This document shows, one piece after another, positions 16,276-24,464 of a stretch of DNA of 64,000 nt. Source of the DNA: Bog-473 sp963788585 (GTDB lineage Bacteria > Actinomycetota > Acidimicrobiia > Acidimicrobiales > RAAP-2); contig CAWBHA010000004.1 in the NCBI GenBank assembly GCA_963788585.1, positions 389,455 to 453,454 of the forward strand, written 5' to 3'. Positions within the stretch are counted from its first letter, which is position 1; every line of letters starts with the position of its first letter. The notes beneath the pieces were generated by a model. The model saw only the letters and a program-made list of their open reading frames with translations. It had not been told where the DNA came from and did no database searches. The translations under genes and the position numbers were made by a program.

Positions 16276-18006
16276 CTAGCTCCTCTCGCTTGTCACGACG
16301 TGGTCGGTGCCCCTGGCGTTTCGCTCGCGCAGCTCGCGCTTGAGCACCTTCCCGCTGGCGTTCACCGGCAAAGCGTCGACGAACACCACGCCGCGTGGGA
16401 CTTTGTAGTTGGCCATGGCGCCTCGGGACCAACTGAGGATGCTACGGCCGAGCTCGTCAGGGTCGGTCGCGGCGCCGGCGCCGGCGGACGGGACCACGTA
16501 GGCACAGCCCACCTCCCCCATACGGACGTCGGGGACGCCGACGACGGCCACCTGCGCCACCGCCTCGTGGGTGCGCAGTATGGCCTCGATCTCCGCCGGA
16601 TAGGCGTTGAAGCCGCCCACGACATACATGTCCTTGACGCGGTCGGTGATCGTCACGTTGCCGGCGTCGTCCATGACGCCGATGTCGCCGGTGTGCAGCC
16701 AGCCGTCGGGGTCGATCGCCTCCGCCGTGGCCGCCTCATCGCCCCAATACCCGGACATGACGGTGTAGCCGCGTAGGACGATCTCTCCGGGCGCGCCGGT
16801 CGGCACCGCCTCTCCGTCCACGACGGTTCGGACTTCGAGACCAGGGATGGCCCGGCCGGAGGTCGTGGCGATCACCTCGGCGGGATCGCCTCGGCGGCAC
16901 ATCGTCACCGTGCCGCAGGATTCGGTGAGCCCGTACGCCGTTAGGACCGTTCCGAACCCGAGCTCATCCCGCATGGCCTGCACGAGCTCGACCGGCACGA
17001 CGGCGGCTCCCGTCACGCCGAGCCGGAGCGAGGTCAGGTCGTGCTCCGCCCGCCCGGGGTCGGCCAGCAGCGTCTGGTAAAGCGTCGGGGGCCCGGGCAG
17101 CACGCTGATGCGCTCGCGTGCGATGCGCTGCATCACCGTTGCGGCGTCGAAGACGGGCTCGGGCACCACGGTGGCGCCCGCCATCAGACAGGCCAGGATG
17201 CCGGCCTTGTAGCCGAACGTGTGGAAGAAGGGGTTCACGACCAGGTAGCGATCCCCTGCCGTCAGGCCGACGATGGACGACCAGGTCCCGAACGTACGCA
17301 GGGACTGGGCGTGGGTCGTAGCCGCACCCTTGGGGTACCCGGTGGTGCCCGAGGTGAAGATGAGGTCCGAGACGTCGTCGGGCTGGACATCGGCGGCCCT
17401 CGCGGCGGTCGTCGAGGGCATGACGGACTGTGCGTCCGCCAGGAACTCCCGCAGTCCGACCACCGGGACCGGGACGGCTGGCGTGCTCGCCGCGGCGGAC
17501 TCTGCGCCGTTTCGCAGGAGGACGATCCGACACAGCGGGCCTACGTCCTCTTCCTTCAGCAACGCGGGGTAGTCGGTGCCCAGGAAGCCGCGGACCGTGA
17601 CCAAGGTCTGTGCGCCGGCGCTGCGCACGATGTAGGCGGCCTCACCACCCTTGAATCGTGTGTTCAACGGGACGAGGACCGCGCCACCCCGCAACAGGCC
17701 AAGCGCCGCAAGCATCCACTCGGCGCAGTTGGGCGCCCAGATGGCCACCCGGTCACCGGGCTCGACCCCCGCCGCCACGAAGGCCCGGGCGTAGCGGTCC
17801 ACCTCCTCCCCCAGCTGCGCAAAGGTCAGCCGCACGTCACCCTCGACGAGCGCCTCCGTGGCTCCGTGGCGCCGCGCGGCATCCTCCACCAACCGGGGAA
17901 CGGTGCCCCAGATCAGGTCTGCCCGTGGGTCTTCCTGGTCGGCGGGGGCACCACCGATCCCGGTCTCTGTCCCCATGCCGGTGCTTGTGCTCGCGTTCGC
18001 GCTCAT
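16276..18006 (-). CDS. fadD3: FadD3-like acyl-CoA ligase (steroid ring C/D propanoate)
   Basis: 576 residues of the AMP-forming ligase family: FTSGTTGYPKGAATTH near residue 215 (ATP loop), YGLTESCG, GWLHTGDIG and the C-terminal lysine in NASGKVLKREL. The stretch NPFFHTFGYKAGILACL and VLPGPPTLYQTLL are as I recall them for mycobacterial FadD3, which joins CoA to the C/D-ring propanoate (HIP) left after rings A and B of cholesterol are removed. The neighbours ipdF and fadE30 support that reading. Its start overlaps the ipdF stop by 4 nt. HIP specificity is inferred from similarity and synteny. Confidence 0.82.
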   Translation of the reverse strand: MSANASTSTGMGTETGIGGAPADQEDPRADLIWGTVPRLVEDAARRHGATEALVEGDVRLTFAQLGEEVDRYARAFVAAGVEPGDRVAIWAPNCAEWMLAALGLLRGGAVLVPLNTRFKGGEAAYIVRSAGAQTLVTVRGFLGTDYPALLKEEDVGPLCRIVLLRNGAESAAASTPAVPVPVVGLREFLADAQSVMPSTTAARAADVQPDDVSDLIFTSGTTGYPKGAATTHAQSLRTFGTWSSIVGLTAGDRYLVVNPFFHTFGYKAGILACLMAGATVVPEPVFDAATVMQRIARERISVLPGPPTLYQTLLADPGRAEHDLTSLRLGVTGAAVVPVELVQAMRDELGFGTVLTAYGLTESCGTVTMCRRGDPAEVIATTSGRAIPGLEVRTVVDGEAVPTGAPGEIVLRGYTVMSGYWGDEAATAEAIDPDGWLHTGDIGVMDDAGNVTITDRVKDMYVVGGFNAYPAEIEAILRTHEAVAQVAVVGVPDVRMGEVGCAYVVPSAGAGAATDPDELGRSILSWSRGAMANYKVPRGVVFVDALPVNASGKVLKRELRERNARGTDHVVTSERS

Positions 18007-18815
18007 GGGTGCTGGCTACTCACGGAGATGACCTCGCCGGACAGGTACGAGGAGTAGTCGCTTGCCAGGAACACGATGACGTTGGCCACCTCCCACGTCT
18101 CGGCTCCGCGGCCGAACAGCTCCCGTCGGCGCAGGATGGCCAGGTCCTCGTCGGGAATCGCCCGATTCAAAAACGGGTGCTCGGCCAGGCTGGGCGATAC
18201 GGCGTTGACCCGCACGCCTGACGGTGCAGCTTCGGCGGCGGCGCAGCGTGTCAGGGCCATGACCCCAGCTTTTGCCGCTGCGTAGTGCGCCTGGCCGGGC
18301 TGGGCGCGCCAACCCAACACCGAGGCATTGTTCACGATGACGCCGCTCTTCCGCGGCAACATGCGCGCCAGGGCGGCCCGTGTGCAGCGGAAAGTACCGG
18401 TCAAGGTAATGTCGAGCACGGTCGACCATTGCTCATCGGTCATCTCGACCAGCGGCACCGTGCCGCCGAGGCCGGCGTTGTGCACGGCGACGTCGATCCG
18501 TCCGAAACGCGCCACGACACCCTCGTACAGAGAGCCGACCCGCGCTTCGTCACGCACATCACAGCTAATCGCGTGCACGCGCTCGCTCCCGGCCACTGCC
18601 GCGAGCTGTTCGGCCGTCTCCCCGAGCCGCCGCTCGTGGGCGTCGGAGACGACGACCGACGCGCCCTCCTCGAGGCAGCGGCGGGCCGTGGCAGAACCGA
18701 TGCCCGTGCCCGCTGCCGCGGTGACGACGACGATCTTCGCGTCCAGGAGGCCGTGGCCGCCCGGGGGCGGGGGCGGGGGCGGGGGCTCGAACGACGCGCC
18801 CAGGTCTGTGCTCAC
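18003..18815 (-). CDS. ipdF: IpdF-like short-chain dehydrogenase (steroid degradation)
   Basis: 270 residues. An N-terminal segment with eight prolines precedes a classical SDR: VVVTAAAGTGIGSAT for NAD(P) binding, NAGLGG, NNASVLGWRAQ with the catalytic serine, and YAAAKAG with Tyr and Lys. The unusual TAAAGTGIGSA start and the ending SSYLSGEVISVSSQ are the same as I recall for mycobacterial Rv3559c (IpdF), which oxidises the 5-hydroxyl of HIP-CoA derivatives. It overlaps fadE30 and fadD3 by 4 nt each, so translation is coupled. The proline run is encoded by a G-rich repeat at 18763-18785. Confidence 0.85.
   Translation of the reverse strand: MSTDLGASFEPPPPPPPPGGHGLLDAKIVVVTAAAGTGIGSATARRCLEEGASVVVSDAHERRLGETAEQLAAVAGSERVHAISCDVRDEARVGSLYEGVVARFGRIDVAVHNAGLGGTVPLVEMTDEQWSTVLDITLTGTFRCTRAALARMLPRKSGVIVNNASVLGWRAQPGQAHYAAAKAGVMALTRCAAAEAAPSGVRVNAVSPSLAEHPFLNRAIPDEDLAILRRRELFGRGAETWEVANVIVFLASDYSSYLSGEVISVSSQHP
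18763..18785 (+). repeat. (GGGGGC)n repeat, potential G-quadruplex
   Basis: Four runs of five G separated by single C on the plus strand. The minus strand codes for the octaproline near the start of ipdF. It meets the simple pattern for a very stable intramolecular quadruplex, and repeats of this kind are also prone to slippage in replication and sequencing. Confidence 0.8.
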
Positions 18816-20017
18816 CCGACCCCTTTCGGCTCGGCCGGAAGACCGAGCACCCGCTCGCCGATGATGTTGCGCTGGACCTGGTTCGACCCGCCGTAGATGG
18901 TCTCGGCCCGCGCGAAGAGGAAGGAGCGCTGCAGATCGCCGAGTCCGTAGCCGGCGTTCTCGGGCGTCGGTTCACCGGAGAGCACGGTCGCCGCTGGGCC
19001 CATGATCCGCATCGCCAGCTCGCCCAGGCGACGGTGCCAACTGGCCCAGTACAACTTGGCGATCGACGCCTCGGGCGGCGCGACCGGACCGTCGACGCCC
19101 GAGAGGCTGCGCAGCGTGTTGTACCGCATGATGGTGAGCTCGATGTGGGCCTGGGCGAGCTGCTGTCGCACCACGGCGTCGCGGGCAGCGCCCGTCTCCT
19201 CGGCCAAGGCCACGATCCGGTCCAGCTCGCGGCGAAAGCCGAGCTGGTGGCCGAGGAGCGCGACGCCCCGCTCGAAAGCCAATGTCGCCAGAGCGACCCG
19301 CCAACCCTCGCCGACACCGCCCACGACATTGTCCGCCTGCGTACGGGCGCCGTCGAAGAACACCTCGTTGAATTCGCTCGTCCGAGTGAGCTGGGTGATG
19401 GGCCGCACCTCGATCCCGGGCTGGTCCATGGGCACGAGGAGATAAGTCAGGCCTTTATGCCGAGCGGACTCGGGATCCGTACGGCAGACGACGAAGCACC
19501 AGTCCGCCTGGTGGGCGAGCGAGGTCCAGACCTTCTGGCCCGTCAACACCCACTCGTCGCCGTCCCGCACCGCCTTGGTCTTGACGTTCGCCAGGTCGCT
19601 GCCGGCATCGGGTTCCGAGTAACCCTGACACCACAGCTCGTCACCCTCGCGGATCGGCGGCAGGAACCGAGCCTTCTGCTCGGGCGTCCCGTAGTGGATC
19701 AAGGTCGGCCCCAGCAGGCCCTCCCCCATGACGTTGACCCGGCCCGGCGCTGCGGCGCGGGCGTATTCCTCGTTGAACACGACCTGTTCGGTCATGGACG
19801 CACCCCGGCCGCCGTACTCGACCGGCCAGCCCAGGCAGGTCCAACCCCCGTCAGCGAGCACCTTCTCCCAGCAGCGCCGGACCTCGAAACCAAACGTCTC
19901 GTCTCCCGAGCCGCCCCGACCGCCCAGCTCCGCGAACTCCCCCACCAGGTGCTCGTCGAGAAAGGCGCGGACCTTCTCGCGGAACGCCACGTCCTCGGGG
20001 CGGTCTCGCAGATCCAT
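18812..20017 (-). CDS. fadE30: FadE30-like acyl-CoA dehydrogenase (steroid degradation)
   Basis: 401 residues of the FAD-dependent acyl-CoA dehydrogenase family: LGWPVEYGGRG, LWCQGYSEPDAGSDLANV (flavin and substrate contacts), GQKVWTSLAH, FNEVFFDGAR, and the C-terminal ETIYGGSNQVQRNIIGERV. In M. tuberculosis FadE30 (Rv3560c) introduces a double bond in the HIP-CoA pathway and lies next to IpdF and FadD3; the same order is present here. It is the first gene of the minus-strand operon, and a 29-bp palindrome lies 29-57 bp before its ATG. Exact substrate is by analogy. Confidence 0.85.
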   Translation of the reverse strand: MDLRDRPEDVAFREKVRAFLDEHLVGEFAELGGRGGSGDETFGFEVRRCWEKVLADGGWTCLGWPVEYGGRGASMTEQVVFNEEYARAAAPGRVNVMGEGLLGPTLIHYGTPEQKARFLPPIREGDELWCQGYSEPDAGSDLANVKTKAVRDGDEWVLTGQKVWTSLAHQADWCFVVCRTDPESARHKGLTYLLVPMDQPGIEVRPITQLTRTSEFNEVFFDGARTQADNVVGGVGEGWRVALATLAFERGVALLGHQLGFRRELDRIVALAEETGAARDAVVRQQLAQAHIELTIMRYNTLRSLSGVDGPVAPPEASIAKLYWASWHRRLGELAMRIMGPAATVLSGEPTPENAGYGLGDLQRSFLFARAETIYGGSNQVQRNIIGERVLGLPAEPKGVG

Positions 20018-20045
20018 CGCCCCGGGAGCGTAGCGAAGCCGAACG

Positions 20046-20074
20046 CCCTGATCTGACGGGTCGTCAGATCAGGG
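20046..20074. promoter_or_regulatory. 29-bp palindrome, probable TetR-type operator of the steroid genes
   Basis: Arms CCCTGATCTGACG and CGTCAGATCAGGG are perfect reverse complements around a 3-nt spacer GGT. It lies in the 124-bp region between fadE30 (minus) and the amidohydrolase (plus), at promoter distance from both. It does not match the KstR (AAC..GTT) or KstR2 (CAAG..CTTG) half-sites known from mycobacteria. The core TGACG-N3-CGTCA has the shape of a TetR-family site. A transcription terminator is unlikely because it sits between divergent starts. Confidence 0.75.
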
Positions 20075-20141
20075 CCGTGGCCGGCCCGAGAGCCTGGAAT
20101 ACTCGTGCCGCCGGGTGCCGAGTAATGGGAGGGTGGTGTCC

Positions 20142-21350
20142 ATGGCCTATTCCGAGGGCCGGATCGTCCACGACGCCGACGCCCACATCATGGAGACGCC
20201 AACCTGGCTGCGGGACCACGCCGAGCGCGCCTACCGCGACCGGTTGCCCGTATTGCGCTATCCGGGCGGAAACGAGCTGCGCCAAACCGGCGATCCAGCC
20301 GCACAGCAGCAGGACCTCAATGCGTCGTTCAAGAAGCTGCGGGCGCGGCACGTGTCGGCCGAGTACCGCGCCGACGAGCAGACCGAAATAATGGCGCGGA
20401 AGAACTTCGCCGCAACAGGCTCGTTCATCGCCGAGGACCGGCCGCGGGCACTCGACCTACTCGGCTTCTCCAGCCAGCTTGTCTTTAACACCTTCCACAA
20501 CGGACGGCTGCACGACCTCGAGCACGCCGGTGACGACGACCTCGTCTACGCGGCGGCCCGTGCCCACAACCGAGGGATGCTTGAGTTCTGCTCGGTGGAC
20601 CCCCGCCTGCTGCCGTCGCTGTACGTGCCGTTGGTGGATCCGGAGCGGGCAGCTGCGGCCACCCGGGAGGCACTGGCGCAGGGGGCGGCTGCGTTGCTCG
20701 TCGCCTCCGGATGCCCTCCACGCTTCTCGCCCAGCCACTCCGACCTCTTCGGGGTGTGGGCACAGGCCCAAGAGGCCGACATCCCCGTCGTCTTCCACGT
20801 AGGCGGCACGGGGACCCTGATCGATCCGCACTATTTCGTCAACGGGAAGCCGGTGCCGCCGGACTTCCACGGCGGGGAGGAGAACTTTCGCTCCGTCGAT
20901 TACATGGGGATCCCGGCGCCTCCTGCGCAGACGCTGGCCACGCTGATCTTCGACGGGGTGCTCGAGCGGTTCCCCGACCTCCATATCGGGGTGATCGAAC
21001 AGGGCGCCATCTGGGTGCCTTCTTGGCTACGGCAGATGGAGTCGGCCTTCGAGGCCTTTCATCGCCACGAGGAGCGGTTGCAGACATTGTCGCTACGACC
21101 CGGTGACTACGTCCACCGCCAGGTCCGTTTCACGCCCTACCCGACTGAGGACGTGGGATGGATTATCGAGCAGGCGGGGGCTGATCTCGTGATGTTCTCC
21201 TCCGACTACCCGCACGTCGAGGGGGGACGTAAGCCCCTCGAGCGCTTCGAGGCGTCGCTGGGTGACGTGAGCGACGAGGTGCGACGACGGTTCTACGTCG
21301 ACAACTTCCTCTTCCTCATGGGCAGCGCCGCGCACGCACTGGCGGCCTGA
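20142..21350 (+). CDS. Amidohydrolase family 2 (ACMSD-like) metal-dependent hydrolase
   Basis: About 402 residues from ATG 20142, chosen because of the upstream GGGAGGGTGG ribosome site; an in-frame GTG lies 27 nt earlier. The N-terminal DADAHIMETP gives the D-x-H metal motif, VVFHVGGTG near the middle the second metal region, and MFSSDYPHVEGG the late aspartate, as in PF04909 amidohydrolases/decarboxylases. Relatives with the same architecture occur in steroid and aromatic degradation gene sets. It is transcribed divergently from fadE30 across the palindrome and is followed 3 nt later by a serine esterase. Substrate is unknown. Confidence 0.82.
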   Translation: MAYSEGRIVHDADAHIMETPTWLRDHAERAYRDRLPVLRYPGGNELRQTGDPAAQQQDLNASFKKLRARHVSAEYRADEQTEIMARKNFAATGSFIAEDRPRALDLLGFSSQLVFNTFHNGRLHDLEHAGDDDLVYAAARAHNRGMLEFCSVDPRLLPSLYVPLVDPERAAAATREALAQGAAALLVASGCPPRFSPSHSDLFGVWAQAQEADIPVVFHVGGTGTLIDPHYFVNGKPVPPDFHGGEENFRSVDYMGIPAPPAQTLATLIFDGVLERFPDLHIGVIEQGAIWVPSWLRQMESAFEAFHRHEERLQTLSLRPGDYVHRQVRFTPYPTEDVGWIIEQAGADLVMFSSDYPHVEGGRKPLERFEASLGDVSDEVRRRFYVDNFLFLMGSAAHALAA

Positions 21351-21353
21351 ACC

Positions 21354-22544
21354 GTGCCATCGACGTCCACCGGGGTGACCGGCCTCGTCGAGCCGGGCTT
21401 CGAACCGGTGAGCGATGCTTTCGCGGCCAATTTCGAGGCGGGGCACGAGGTCGGCGCGGCGCTGTGCGTCCACCACGACGGGCGAAAGGTGGTCGACATC
21501 GTCGGTGGTTCCTTCGACCGGGACGGCACAGAGCCCTACGGGACCGACACGCTGCAGCTCGTCTTCTCCTCCACCAAAGGAGCAACAGCCCTGTGCGCCA
21601 ACCTGCTCGCACAGCGAGGCCAGCTCGACCTCGAGGAGCCGGTCGCGACGTATTGGCCCGAATTCGCGCAGGGCGGCAAGCAGCGGCTGCCCGTGCGCTA
21701 TCTCCTCTCGCATCAGGCCGGGTTGCCTGCGATCGATCGCACCCTGAGCCCCGAGGAGGTATGGGCCTGGGATCCGGTCGTCGACGCGCTGGCGGAACAA
21801 ACTCCGTTCTGGGAGCCCGGGACCGCCCACGGCTACCACGCGCTGACCTACGGCTACCTCGTCGGGGAGGTGGTGCGGCGCATCAGCGGGCGCTCCCTCG
21901 GGTCCTTCTTCGCCGACGAGGTCGCGGATCCCCTTGGCCTTGAGTTCTTCATCGGCCTCCCCGAAGACCTCGAGCCCCGGGTTTCACCGATCGTGGCTGC
22001 GCCCATTGCCGGCGCGGCCCAGGGCTCGTCGGGATACTCCTCGACCCTCCTGGCCCGAGCGCTCAACATGGGCGGCGCCTTCCGAGATCGCGTCTGGATG
22101 AATCGTCCGGCGTGGCACGCCGCCGAGGTGCCGGGCGGCAACGGCATCACCGACGCGACGTCGCTCTCACGGATGTACGCGGGCCTCATCGGCACGGTGG
22201 AAGGTGGGCCGTCGGCACCCCTCCTCACCAGGGACCAAGTCGAGCAAGCCCGCACTCCCCTCACCTTCGGGCCGGACCAGGTCTTCGCTTCCGTCGGGAT
22301 GCCCCTTGAGCAAAAGATCGGCCTCGGCTTCTGGCGAGCCAGCCCGGCGGCCACATGGGGGGCGCGGGGCTCGTTCGGCCACGGGGGCGCCGGAGGGTCG
22401 TACGGGTTCGCGGACCCCGAGCACGGACTGGCGGTGGGCTACGTGATGAACAAGATGGCCGAGGCCGTCCTGATCGACCCCAGGTCGGCGGGGATCATCA
22501 CGGCGGTCTACGGAGCGATCGGCGCGGAGGCGAAATACATCTGA
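21354..22544 (+). CDS. Serine beta-lactamase-fold esterase (EstB/LipE type)
   Basis: 396 residues from GTG 21354. The SxxK catalytic motif is SSTKG near residue 63, the tyrosine motif lies in HALTYGYLVGEV, and HGGAGGS near the C-terminus takes the place of the KTG triad, the arrangement of class C-like esterases such as EstB and mycobacterial LipE. These hydrolyse small esters and usually not beta-lactams. There is no signal peptide, so it is cytoplasmic. It is tightly linked (3 nt) to the amidohydrolase; an ester intermediate or side-chain product in the steroid context is a guess. Confidence 0.85.
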   Translation: MPSTSTGVTGLVEPGFEPVSDAFAANFEAGHEVGAALCVHHDGRKVVDIVGGSFDRDGTEPYGTDTLQLVFSSTKGATALCANLLAQRGQLDLEEPVATYWPEFAQGGKQRLPVRYLLSHQAGLPAIDRTLSPEEVWAWDPVVDALAEQTPFWEPGTAHGYHALTYGYLVGEVVRRISGRSLGSFFADEVADPLGLEFFIGLPEDLEPRVSPIVAAPIAGAAQGSSGYSSTLLARALNMGGAFRDRVWMNRPAWHAAEVPGGNGITDATSLSRMYAGLIGTVEGGPSAPLLTRDQVEQARTPLTFGPDQVFASVGMPLEQKIGLGFWRASPAATWGARGSFGHGGAGGSYGFADPEHGLAVGYVMNKMAEAVLIDPRSAGIITAVYGAIGAEAKYI

Positions 22545-22583
22545 TGTCGCGCCGGTTGTACTACGTGGAAAGAAAGGTTTGAC

Positions 22584-23066
22584 ATGTTCACGCGAAAGTC
22601 CCAGAAGCAGGACGACACAACCTTCGAGGTCACGAAGACCGAGGACGAGTGGGAGAAGCAGTTGACACCGCAGCAGTACGCCGTGCTGCGCCGCGCCGGG
22701 ACCGAGCCCGCATGGTCGGGCGAGCTCCTGCACGTCGACGGCGAAGGCGTCTTCCGTTGTGCCGGTTGTGGCGCCGCGCTGTTCGACACCGACTCGAAAT
22801 TCGACTCGGGGTCGGGCTGGCCGAGCTTCGACAGGGCCCGAGCCACTGGGACCATCGTCGAGAAGACGGACCGCACCTTCGGGATGGCCCGGACCGAGAT
22901 TCTCTGTGCCCGGTGCGGAGGGCACCTCGGGCACGTCTTCCCCGACGGGCCCACCGACACCGGGTTGCGCTACTGCGTGAACTCGCTCTCGCTCACCTAT
23001 GAGCCCGACGCGGAGGCGAAGGACGCGGCTGACGCGGAGGCCAAGGAGGGCGCGGCGTCGGACTGA
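22584..23066 (+). CDS. msrB: MsrB, peptide-methionine (R)-S-oxide reductase
   Basis: 160 residues. The enzyme reduces methionine-R-sulfoxide in proteins. Two zinc CxxC pairs are visible (CAGCG and CARCGG), with SGSGWPSF in between and the catalytic cysteine in RYCVNSLSL near residue 133. The N-terminus EKQLTPQQYAVLRRAGTEPAWSG is typical, written here only to locate it at residues 24-46. The last 25 residues are an Ala/Glu/Lys/Asp-rich tail outside the fold. A GAAAGAAAGG stretch precedes the ATG. It follows the esterase after 39 nt. Confidence 0.93.
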   Translation: MFTRKSQKQDDTTFEVTKTEDEWEKQLTPQQYAVLRRAGTEPAWSGELLHVDGEGVFRCAGCGAALFDTDSKFDSGSGWPSFDRARATGTIVEKTDRTFGMARTEILCARCGGHLGHVFPDGPTDTGLRYCVNSLSLTYEPDAEAKDAADAEAKEGAASD

Positions 23067-23242
23067 GCCTCCGCCAGTCTCGCCTCGACGGCCCCGAAGA
23101 GCCCCTCGAGTCGTGCAGCCTCGGCGACGAGCCCGAGCCGCCTGAGCAGCGATCCGCCGAGCGCCAGGGCGCCGCAGACCTCGACGACCTCGTCTCTCAG
23201 GAAGTCGATGTGCGGCGCTCCCGCGCTCGAGTCCGGAGCCAT
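22997..23242 (-). CDS. Possible small protein downstream of ssb, overlapping msrB antisense
   Basis: An 81-residue frame from ATG 23242 (MAPDSSAGAPHIDFLRDEV) with a helical middle (LGGSLLRRLGLVAEAARLEGL) and an Ala/Ser-rich end. Its composition looks protein-like, but the last 70 nt run antisense to the msrB tail, and the first 46 nt overlap the next small frame. No family is recognised. Treat as tentative. Confidence 0.3.
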   Translation of the reverse strand: MAPDSSAGAPHIDFLRDEVVEVCGALALGGSLLRRLGLVAEAARLEGLFGAVEARLAEAQSDAAPSLASASAASFASASGS

Positions 23243-23379
23243 GTCGCAACAACGACCACCGTGGCAGCCGCTGCCGCAGTCGCCACTGTCGCGGGCTCGA
23301 GCGCCAGTCGGACCATCGCCAGGGCGGAGTCCCTGGCGAGGCCCGGCCACCCCGTTGTGATTATCAGCCACGGTGACAC
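23197..23379 (-). CDS. Possible small membrane protein immediately after ssb
   Basis: A 60-residue frame from GTG 23379, which directly abuts the ssb stop. It contains one likely membrane segment (ATVATAAAAATVVVVATWL) followed by a basic RTRARERR tail. The tight position after ssb favours translation, but the sequence is low in complexity and no family is recognised. Confidence 0.35.
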   Translation of the reverse strand: MSPWLIITTGWPGLARDSALAMVRLALEPATVATAAAAATVVVVATWLRTRARERRTSTS

Positions 23380-23799
23380 TCACGCCTCCACCGGGAGCAC
23401 GTCGGCGTCGGCGTCGGTGCCGTCCGGGGCCATCGCCCCCCGCCGCTCGACCTTGTGCACGTCGGCAGTGGCGTAGCGGAGGCTGGCGCCGACCTCGTCG
23501 GCGGTGATCTCGACTTTCGAGCGGTGCTCGCCGTCCTCGGTCTCCCAGGTCCGGTGTTCGAGCCGGCCCGTAACCACGACACGCATCCCCTTCGTTAGGC
23601 TGAGGGCGACGTTCTCCGCCAAGTCCCTCCAGCAGATGACGTCGAAGAACGACGTCGACTCCTGCCATTCGTGCGTCGTGCGGTCCTGCCAGCGGCGGTT
23701 CACTGCCACGCCGAGCTGGGCCGTGGCCTGCCCTTCCCGTGTGTAACGGATCTCGGGCTCGCGGGTGAGGTTGCCTGTGATCGTTGTCGTGTTTGCCAT
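23380..23799 (-). CDS. ssb: Single-stranded DNA-binding protein (short paralogue)
   Basis: 139 residues from ATG 23799. The OB-fold is clear: MANTTTITGNLTREPEIRYT, GVAVNRRWQDR, FFDVICWRDLAENVALSL and GMRVVVTGRLEHRTW. The C-terminus lacks the acidic DDDIPF-type tip that recruits repair partners in the main SSB and ends in DADVLPVEA. It is therefore more likely the second SSB of actinobacteria (SsbB-like) than the replicative one; the usual rpsF-rpsR-rplI neighbours are absent, which supports this. Confidence 0.88.
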   Translation of the reverse strand: MANTTTITGNLTREPEIRYTREGQATAQLGVAVNRRWQDRTTHEWQESTSFFDVICWRDLAENVALSLTKGMRVVVTGRLEHRTWETEDGEHRSKVEITADEVGASLRYATADVHKVERRGAMAPDGTDADADVLPVEA

Positions 23800-23906
23800 G
23801 TGATGCCTCGCTTTCGTCGCTCCCTTCCACCGAAGGGTGCGCCGCAGCGTGGTCATCCGCTCTTGCACGAAACCTCGCTCGAATCCTTGCCGGACGAAAA
23901 GGTTCC

Positions 23907-24131
23907 TTACGATTTGGGCTTCATCCCGAGGCAGCGCAGGACGAAGGATCCGAACCGGCCGGGCTCCTTGCCCGGTTGGTGGTGGTCGGAAGAGTGCCCA
24001 TAACGTGAGCCGAACACGGCGTTGCTGCTCCCGGTCAGGCCCGGTGCTGGAAACGTGTTCGGTTCCTCGTACTTGGGCACCTTGCCCAGCCGTCGTTTGG
24101 GCTTTCTCGCCTTGTCTCCAGCACTCCCCAC
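23907..24131 (-). CDS. Possible small basic protein, unknown
   Basis: A 74-residue frame from GTG 24131. It starts MGSAGDKARKPKRRLGKVP, is rich in Lys/Arg/Pro/Gly and ends GRFGSFVLRCLGMKPKS. It is the only sensible frame in the 389-nt stretch between ssb and the next membrane protein. No family is recognised, and it could be non-coding. Confidence 0.35.
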   Translation of the reverse strand: MGSAGDKARKPKRRLGKVPKYEEPNTFPAPGLTGSSNAVFGSRYGHSSDHHQPGKEPGRFGSFVLRCLGMKPKS

Positions 24132-24188
24132 ACCGCCAGTCTGGCCCAGATCGGCAGAGCGTGGGGAGACGGGGACGGGCCGCCGGAC

Positions 24189-24464
24189 CTAGTCCTGCCC
24201 CCGCCGCACCATCCGACCTCCGACGACGTAGAGGGCCACGCCGACGACGACCCCAGCAACGATGATCCAGCGCACGACCGCGGTCTCGAGGGATGTCGGG
24301 GAGCCGTTCTGGCTGATCTCGGAAAAGCCGCCGCCGATCACCAGGGCGACGAAGGCGACCACGAAACAGACCAGCGACCCCGTGCGGGCCGCGTTACAGA
24401 AGAAGCGCGACTGCGAGCGGTCGGGACGCGAGCCGTTGCGCGCCGGCCGCGGATCGCCGCTCAC
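24189..24464 (-). CDS. Small two-helix membrane protein, unknown
   Basis: 91 residues. Two hydrophobic segments (LVCFVVAFVALVIGGGF and WIIVAGVVVGVALYVVGG) are separated by a short polar loop; the N-terminus is basic. Its start overlaps the merR stop by 4 nt (ATGA), so it is translationally coupled to the regulator. Function is unknown; it may be a membrane component controlled by the same MerR protein. Confidence 0.65.
   Translation of the reverse strand: MSGDPRPARNGSRPDRSQSRFFCNAARTGSLVCFVVAFVALVIGGGFSEISQNGSPTSLETAVVRWIIVAGVVVGVALYVVGGRMVRRGQD

Noticed and set aside
22167..23252. 361-residue minus-strand frame across the esterase and msrB
   Set aside because: It lies antisense to two well-recognised genes and is Arg/Gly-rich without motifs.
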